A stretch of DNA of 64,000 nucleotides, from the NCBI RefSeq assembly GCF_029784155.1, contig NC_073692.1, positions 275,199,413 to 275,263,412 of the forward strand, written 5' to 3'. Made by a program: the position numbers and the translations under genes. The stretch is from Uranotaenia lowii (taxonomy: Eukaryota; Arthropoda; Insecta; Diptera; Culicidae). Shown here piece after piece: positions 57,221 to 64,000 of the stretch (its first letter is position 1; each line of letters begins with the position of its first letter). A model generated the notes under the pieces. That model saw only the letters and a list, made by a program, of their open reading frames with translations. It made no database searches and had not been told where the DNA came from.

Positions 57221-57780
57221 AACCAAAACATTTAACTATAATTCCATATTGTGCAAGTCTAGGTGAGAAATTAGCCAGATGTTTTAAACAATACGATATT
57301 AATGTAGCCTTCCAACCTATAAACAAAGTTAAGAACACAATTTTCATAAAAACTAAAGAAAGAGAACCAACAGATAAAATAGCAAATGTTGTTGTGAGCA
57401 TGTGAAAAATCTTACATTGGAGAAACAAGTCAACTCTTACAAAAAAGATTGTCACAACACTAAAACGATGTTAAAAAAAAATCAAAATAAAAGTAACCGG
57501 ATTTATACAACATAGTATCAAGTACGGTCATGTGTATGATTTTAAAAATACTTAAATTTTAGCAAAAGTCTCGAAGTGCTACTCCAGAACCTGTGTTGAA
57601 ATTTTTCACATTAAAATTAGGGGTGACAACGACGTTGTTAACAAACAGAAAGATTTAATTAATTTCAAATCAGCATCCAACTTCATTTTACCAAAGATCA
57701 ACACACTGACAGATAAATGTAAACATATCATCAAAAACATACAACAGAAAGCGAATAAAAGTACGACGATCACTAGATAA
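57221..57780 (+). pseudogene. Penelope-like element C-terminus with GIY-YIG endonuclease
   Basis: The plus strand gives KHLTIIPYCASLGEKLARC, FKQYDINVAFQPINKVKN and IKTKEREPTDKIANVVV, then, after a stop, KSYIGETSQLLQKRLSQH, a GIY-YIG core, then QHSIKYGHVYDFKNT, a stop, and CVEIFHIKIR with NKQKDLINFKSASNFILPKI, ending at TAA 57780. This is the RT-to-endonuclease linker and endonuclease of Penelope-like elements, with the usual order. The RT itself is absent, so the copy is 5'-truncated. At least two internal stops and one frameshift. Downstream (to about 57930) may be its 3' UTR. Confidence 0.75.
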
Positions 57781-59464
57781 AGTAAGATAATTAATTCTTG
57801 TACAATAGAAAATAACATGATTAATTAATTCAGTTTTCAGGTCCACTGAGGAGGAGCGAAATGCCAAAAGTAGCTCGAAACATTTAGACCAACTGGCAAG
57901 TAATTTCGGTTTTTAATCGCCGAAAAAAGTCGATGAAAACAACGAACAATTCAACGCGGCGATTAACCAGTTATTCAGCACTTTCACTATTTGGATGATA
58001 ATTTCCGAACATGGAAGAAATCATATAAGAAACCATCTTGAATTTTTGCTTCATATTCAGATTCAAAGTTTTTGAACGTATATTTTTTTAATCATACAAA
58101 ACAAAGCTTCAAAATGACGATCTTGAAAAAAAAATTAGAATCAGCATATTTATAATTCAATTCAGTTTCACAAGTCGGATTTAAAAAACAAAGAAAAAAA
58201 AGATTTCAGATTGAAACCAAAAACCTTAAAATTCGAGCTTTTCTGAATTATTTTCGCATATTGCCAGGTCGGGAAATTTTGGACTTATTTTTAAAACCCT
58301 ACTCCGCCTGTTACTTACCTAATTTTAATTTATCATTTCAAAATCCCGATAATATCGAAGAAATCTGAGAAAATTCCAGGCCATAATTGAAAACAAATGA
58401 GGGATAATAAATTAAATAAATTTAATTTATTTGTCGAAGCCCATTAGCAGCGTTCAATGCATTCAAGACATCCCAATAAAATTTTTGTTAATTTTAATGA
58501 AACTTACTTTGAAAATAAAAAACATTTTGTGACGTAGAAACCACAACTGACTTTGAGATATTTGTTTAATTTACCAAATTATGTAAATAAAACCAGTCAA
58601 ATTTCACTTCTTCGGTTGTGTTTTAAATGTGGAACTGAAATTTTGTTTTAGAAACAGTTTTGGAATTCGAATACTAAAAAGATTTTAAATTTAAACTACA
58701 ATTCAGGTTCAAAATTCAGATTCAGAATTGGGAAACATTCAAATATTAGATTCAGATTAACTCGTAAAGGAGTTACGCAAAAAAGACGAAAATATCAAGA
58801 TGATTATTTTGTTGCGGAATTCAAATTGCAAGAGATAACAAAGAAAGGGATAGCTGATTTATGATTTTGATCGTTAATTCAATTTTAAAATGTCAAATGT
58901 TTATCCCAAGTTAGAAGTAGTAGTATACATAACTCAGCTGAGAATCACAGAGATTAAGAAGAACTAAATCTTATTTTGAAAGTGTTGTTGTAGGAAAATA
59001 CCTGATTTTTATTTAAAAAAAATCATCCACAGGATTTCATTTAAATAAATCATTTTTTAAAATATTACTGATAACGAAACATGAAAACTGCAGGGAATGT
59101 TTCCTAGATGTTTATTGATTTATTTGGAGTCTTTTGCTAAACTTTATTTATATTGCAGTTCTTTTTTTTCTTTTCAAAAATCAAATTCCAAGCTTAAAAA
59201 TTAAATTTGAATCAAGTTTGCAAGAATTAAGATTGATCCGCAAAAGTTTCATCACTCACTTTTCCTTTTTGGAAATTAATTTATCTTAATAAATGTTTGA
59301 AATGTTTGAGTTTGTTTAAACATTCTGTTGATAAGTTTGGTATATACAGCTTTTTGATGTGAGCATAAAATAAGTTTTTTATCAAAGAAAACGAATGCTT
59401 TCTACAACAATTACGATGATCAAAAGTCAAAATCATCCAGACTCTTCATCAAATCCAAAGCCGA
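57781..59464. other. Stretch without a gene
   Basis: 57840-57960 may be the 3' end of the Penelope-like copy. The rest is AT-rich with no TIR or repeat recognised. Confidence 0.4.
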
Positions 59465-61272
59465 TAACACTAGTTTACAAAATTTGAAAAAAATCGTGAA
59501 CTTGATTGACTGACCAAAATTTTTAATGTGAAATCGGACGCTGAATCCGAAAATGAAATTAAAAAAAATCTCAGTAGAACCGTTTTTGAGTTATGCTCCA
59601 AATATGAAATTTCTGAAAAATAAAAAAAATTCTTGTACTTAGATTCAAATATCTCGGATGGCGTAACAGTAATTTGAAATCCCTCTTTTGCATATTGTAG
59701 ATGAATAAATTTTCTATCGGTCATTTGAACACTGTTTTTGCGTATGGCATACAGTATTGTTGATATTAGTGACTTTATGATAGAAAAATTAAAAAAAAAC
59801 GCATTTTTTTAGAGAAAATTTTGTTTTAGCGAAAGTTTTAGACTCGATGGTAAAATTTAAAAAGTCTGATTTTCTTCTACGCTTAAATGTAAATTCAAAA
59901 CAAAGATTTCAAGTGATTATTTATCAAAATCAGTTGAAAATTGAAGAAGTTATGGCTAATTTACCATAACAGTATTTTTTGTAGTTTTTAATAATTTAAC
60001 GAACCGCAGTATACTTATCATAGTATAGGAAGAATGAAACATGATAAATCTCACTCGGTCCAAGTCAAAATTATTTATTAGCTTACCAAAAGGTCAGATG
60101 CCAAATTTCAGGAAGATCTGACCATAGGGAGGGGTTGCTTGACTCTCAAACGTGGATAAAATTTTAAGGTATTTTGCCCGGGAGGAACGAAAAATACTGG
60201 TTTTTCATCAATAATTTTTTTCATCATTAGCAGATAGTTTTTTATGGTTATTTTTTTTTAAAGCCCAAGTTGAGACAAATATTTCACCCGAAGACTGCAA
60301 CACGATTGGACTCGAAGTAAAAAAGTTATTGCAATTCAAAGGCCGCAAATTTTGTCCAACACTCAATGAGTACTTTTTACTCATTGCGTTTTATACGAGA
60401 GTTTTCGACCAAAATACAATCTTTGAACCACAATAACTTTCCTGTTTCAAACCCAATCGAGTTACAGTCTTCGGGTGAAATATTTGTCTAAACTTAATCT
60501 TTAAGAAAATCAAACATAAAAAACAATCGGCTAGTGATGAAATTTTTTATTGATGAAAAACCAGTATTTTTCGTTCCTCCCGGGCAAAATACCTTAAAAT
60601 TTCATTCACGTTTGATACTCAAGCTACCCCTCCCTATGGTCAGATCTTCCTAAAATTTGGCATGTGACCTTCTGGTAAGCTAATAAATAATTTTGACTTG
60701 GACCGAGTGAGATTTATCATGTTTCATTCTACCGTTACTATGATAAGTATACTGCGGTTCGTTAAATTATTGAAAACTACAAAAAATACTGTTATGGTAA
60801 AGTAGCCATAACTTCTTCAATTTTCAACCGATTTTGATAAATAACCACTTGAAATCTTTGTTTTGAATTTACATTTAAGCGTAAAAGAAAATCAGATTTT
60901 TTAAATGTTACCATCGATTCTAAAACTTTCGCTAAAACAAAAAATGCGTTTTTTTAATTTTTTCTATCATAAAGTCACTAATATCAATAATACTGTATGC
61001 CATACGCAAAAACAGTGTTCAGATGACCGATAGAAAATTTATTCACCTACAATATGCAAAAGAGGGATTTCAAATTACTGTTATGCCATCCGAGATATTT
61101 GAATCTAAGTACAAGAACTTTTTTTATTTTTCAGAAATTTCATATTTGGAGCATAACTCAAAAACGGTTCTACTGAGATTTTTTTGAATTCCATTTTCGG
61201 ATTCAGCGCCCGATTTTACATTAAAATTGACCTTCAGTTTACTAAGTTCAAAAATGCTGTAAACTAGTGTAA
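59465..61272. mobile_element. 1.8-kb palindromic element, ends CACTAGTTTACA, TSD TAA (copy 2)
   Basis: TAA at 59465-59467 and 61270-61272 brackets 1802 bp with the same ends and the same full-length inverted structure as copy 1 at 53548-55338. The two copies are alike along their whole length, with scattered substitutions. The centre, near 60370, contains CTCAATGAGTACTTTTTACTCATTG. No ORF. Confidence 0.85.
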
Positions 61273-61384
61273 CCATTCATGAAAGTTGCTGCTGTTTTGA
61301 AGATTCTAGGACGTATTTTTTCAAGTTACTATATAATACGAAAAACTTTTCTTGTAAAGGACATTAAAAGTGAAAAAATCAAAT

Positions 61385-62669
61385 TAAAGGGTGATATGGT
61401 CAAAATGTGGTCAAGGGAAAACGCTTGTAAATCGGTGAAATCGTTTGTTTAAAAAATCAAATTAAATTTCTTTTTCAAGTTCAATTAGTATAAAATTCAG
61501 GAAAAATATTCAGTTAGGCTTCCGCTTTTCCAAATCCGAATTGCCGGGCCTTACGCTTAACCCCTGCCATCAGATTTTGTACAGCAACCTTGTCGCCGCT
61601 GAAAGCCAGTTTGCCTTGAAATGCTGCTCGTCCTTAGCAGTTTTTTGGTCTTCTTTAGGTTCCGCTTGACAATAGCCCAGTATTTCTCAATTGGGCGGAG
61701 CTCTGGCGTGTTGGGAGGGTTCTTGTCCTTGGGAACCACCTGCACGTTGTTGGTGGCTTATCACTCCATGGCCTTTCTACCGTAATGGCAAGATGCCAAA
61801 TCCGGCCAAAATAGTACGGAACAACCGTATTTCTTCAGGAAAGGCAGCAGACGTTTATTCAAACACTCTTTCACGTACATTTCTTGGCTGACAGTCCCGG
61901 AAGTTATGAAAATGCTGCTTTTCAAGCCACAGGTTCAGATGGATTGCCAAACCAGATATTTCTTTGCGAACTTTGACAGTTTCATGTGCTTGAAAATATC
62001 TGCTACCTTTCCCCTTCCTTTTGCCGTATAAAACTCCTGTCCCGGAAGCTGCTTGTAGTCGGCTTTGACGTAGGTTTCGTCGTCCATTACCACGCAGTCA
62101 AACTTCGTCAGCATCGTCGTGTACAGCCCCAGGGATCGCGCTTTAGCCGTCGTATTTTGTTTATGATCGCGATTTGGCCGCCTTCTTGTTAGTCGATAGT
62201 CCGGCTCGTTTTTTGGCTCGATGCACGGTTGTAGACGATACACCCAGCTTATTTGCGGCATCTCGGAGAGAGAGATTAGGATTCCGCTTGAAACTACCGG
62301 TAACTCTCTTTGTCGTCTCAGCGGCTTCCGGTTTTCGATTTTCCCCCGATCCAGACTTCCTGGCTGTCGACAAAGTTCCCCAAATACTTAAATTACATTT
62401 GAAATGGTTGATTTGGCAACTTTTAGCGATTTTGCTAGCTTTACGTGCGAGTATCTCGGATTTTCGCGATGCGCGAGCAAAATTTTGATACGCTGCTCTT
62501 CTTCCTTGGACGACATTTTGACAACTGAAGAGTGAATGCTAAAATCAAAATAGGAGCAGCATTCTACACACACATTTTCAAAATGAGGGGTGTTCAAGTT
62601 TTTAAAATGCAAAATTGAAAGAAATACGTCAAGTTGATATTGACAAAATTTTGACCGTATCACCCTTTA
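61385..62669 (-). mobile_element. DD37E-type mariner, TA-flanked, full length
   Basis: 1281 bp (61387-62667) between TA at 61385-61386 and 62668-62669. The TIRs begin AAGGGTGATA.GGTCAAAAT. It encodes a broken minus-strand transposase. The shorter relative at 28182-29196 has the same ends. The length is normal for an autonomous mariner. Confidence 0.85.
61557..62516 (-). pseudogene. DD37E mariner transposase, frameshifted
   Basis: From ATG 62516: MSSKEEEQRIKILLAHRE and HVKLAKSLKVAKSTISNVI form the first helix-turn-helix, then SLRDAANKLGVSSTTVHR the second. The catalytic domain has VVMDDETYVKADYKQLPG (first Asp), AKKYLVWQ, WPDLASCHYG (second Asp, 61790) and NPPNTPELRPIEKYWAI (Glu). Exactly 37 residues lie between the second Asp and the Glu, so it is a DD37E transposase. 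At least two frameshifts and a TGA-TAA pair at 61755-61760 inactivate it. The enzyme would act in the nucleus, cutting at TIRs and inserting at TA. Confidence 0.85.
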
Positions 62670-62770
62670 TTATCAAAAATTTTTTACTAATTCATGTATT
62701 TTTAACGCAAATATATCATATGCAAAAATATGTCACCAATGCGAACCCTACCCTCTCAGGCTGTTCTTCT

Positions 62771-63152
62771 TACGGTTGCCGAAATCACAGAAAAATTTCA
62801 AATTTCACTGAATTTTAAGCAAATTTTCATCACAGAACACAGAATTTTATAAAATTTACAGATATCGTCGTTGAATTTTTGAATTTTGAATGGATTTTCA
62901 AAATTTTAATTTTTTGGCCTATATAACATTAATTTATTTAACTTTAGATTCGAGAAGTTTGATAAAATTGTTAATTTAAATTGTTTTAACCCATCGTAAA
63001 TGAAAGACGACGCAATTTATCATGAATTTTCAGTGAAATTATAGAAAATAGCATCACAGAAAACCTTCACAGAACTTTTGATTAAAATCACAGAAAGTCA
63101 GAATTTTTTCTCTCAAAAACACATATTTTTTTTTCGGCAGCCTTGCTTAAGG
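62771..63152. mobile_element. MITE, second copy of the GCAAGGTTGCCG family
   Basis: The left end GGTTGCCGAAATCACAGA (62773) and right end CGGCAGCCTTGC (to 63146) match the inverted ends of 8213-8612. The interior again has ATCACAGAA words. TTAAGG follows at 63147-63152, the same word as around the first copy; the left flank has been lost or altered. It lies inside the split L2-like element. Confidence 0.6.
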
Positions 63153-63159
63153 CCCTGTC

Positions 63160-64000
63160 TCGAGGTACCATGTTATGCCATGTTGCTCAAGTCATTGATA
63201 TTAGTAGAAATAGTAGTGGCGCAATGTTACTCCCTTGTGGCACACCCACTCCAGTTTGTCCAATTCAGCTATCTATTTGATCAATAGAAACAAACTTTTT
63301 CCGTCCTGTAAGATAGCTACGAATGATGTTATAAGCAACTCCTCTTATTCCACAGCGATCTAGTTTCCTAAGGAGAACGTCAAGATCAAGCGTATCAAAG
63401 GCTTTTTTAAGTCCAGAAACTACCCTCCTGCAATTTTTTTGTGTCTGTATTTTTAATTACCGAATATATCAGCACATTGCAATGAGCGTATTTGACCCAG
63501 TTTTAAACCAAATTGTAGGCTATCTAAGATATTATTTTCTTTGATCAAGCGATTAAGTCGACTAACAAGGAGTTTTCCGAAAATTTTGCTAAACACACTA
63601 AGGGTGAAAATTGGTTAAATCGTCTGCCTTGAAGACGGGAACGACTCTAGCGACTTTAAGACTTTCGAGATAGACCCCTGATGCCAAAATAGAATTTTAA
63701 TAAGCAGCAGGGAATGTTATCAGGACCACCGTTTATTTTCTGTTTTTTATGATCCTATTATTTGAAAAACTTTATTAACTGTAGCAGATCGCAAGAATAT
63801 GCTGTAGGAAACTCTGTTTAGGGGAGATAAGTTGTCGAAAGATGGATCAATTTATCATCCAATTTTCTACCAAAACTGGTAAGATGGGAGTTGAAAAATT
63901 CACAAACTTATTGTCGATTGTTCGATTATTAACGAACAGGTTCATCTCAGCTAAAGAATTTTCTCTGGAGCTCACTAGAACAGAATTAAAATTCCTCTAA
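63160..64000 (-). pseudogene. L2-like RT, N-terminal palm piece of a split element
   Basis: The minus strand gives GGPDNIPCCLLK (about 63720), LKVARVVPVF (about 63640), FDTLDLDVLLRKLDRCGIRG and VAYNIIRSYLTGRKKFVSI (63290-63405), and GVGVPQGSNIAPLLFLL (63190-63240), ending near 63165 in INDLSNMA. The next expected motif, FADD, is found at 56700. Several frameshifts; the frame is cut by the right window edge, so the endonuclease lies outside. The partner frame of the intact copy at 49.9-50.5 kb reads in the same order. Confidence 0.75.

Noticed and set aside
57846..57881. Hammerhead ribozyme call as a feature
   Set aside because: Only the core words and one imperfect stem are visible. Kept as a note in a finding.
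59470..59724. Minus-strand ORF of 84 codons
   Set aside because: It lies entirely in one arm of the 1.8-kb palindrome; the other arm and the other copy do not preserve it.

Overview
This window looks like a piece of an AT-rich insect genome, most likely a mosquito (Culicidae) or close relative. The main grounds are the mix of element families: non-LTR retrotransposons with CR1, L2 and RTE (JAM1-like) features, Tc1/mariner transposases with DD37E spacing, a Penelope-like fragment, and many small inverted-repeat elements. There are no ribosome-binding sites, operons or other bacterial features. I found no host gene that I can name. The protein-coding sequence is almost all transposon-derived and mostly decayed.

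Layout. 0.4-4.6 kb: minus-strand CR1-like element (ORF1 with PHD finger; frameshifted endonuclease-RT ORF2). 4.6-5.7 kb: GC-rich degenerate repeats leading into a 192-bp copia-type LTR. 6.9-10.2 kb: an hAT-like element with an 8-bp target duplication, two small terminal-inverted-repeat elements and a dead mariner transposase. 10.2-15.7 kb: low-complexity and non-coding sequence. 15.7-21.8 kb: a TAA-flanked MITE, then RTE copy A, split by a 2.6-kb Foldback/Mutator-like element with a 9-bp target duplication that itself carries a CR1 fragment. 25.5-27.1 kb: a second foldback-like element with a candidate exon inside, then a 177-bp Tc1-type MITE. 27.3-30.5 kb: RTE copy B, split by a DD37E mariner. 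32.8-34.0 kb: (TTTG)n and a tandem array of about 143 bp per unit. 37 kb: a second diverged tandem array. 39.4-43.0 kb: two copies of another RTE family with tRNA-like segments between them.

45.2-64 kb is the most structured part. One old minus-strand L2-like element appears to have been split over about 19 kb. Its RT runs from the right edge to 63.16 kb, resumes at 56.7 kb, is interrupted again at 56.16 kb, and ends at 45.2 kb. The gaps hold a TA-flanked element of 10.7 kb (containing a tRNA-bearing palindrome, a nearly intact L2-like retrotransposon and a 1.8-kb palindrome), a Penelope-like GIY-YIG fragment, a second 1.8-kb palindrome of the same family, a DD37E mariner and a small MITE.

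These genes do not form a pathway. They are layers of successive insertions, and the best use of the window is to read the order of those layers. The copy closest to intact is the plus-strand L2-like element at 47.7-51.5 kb, whose ORF2 is broken only by one frameshift at or near a run of nine A. Family names come from motifs read by eye; no database comparison was possible.
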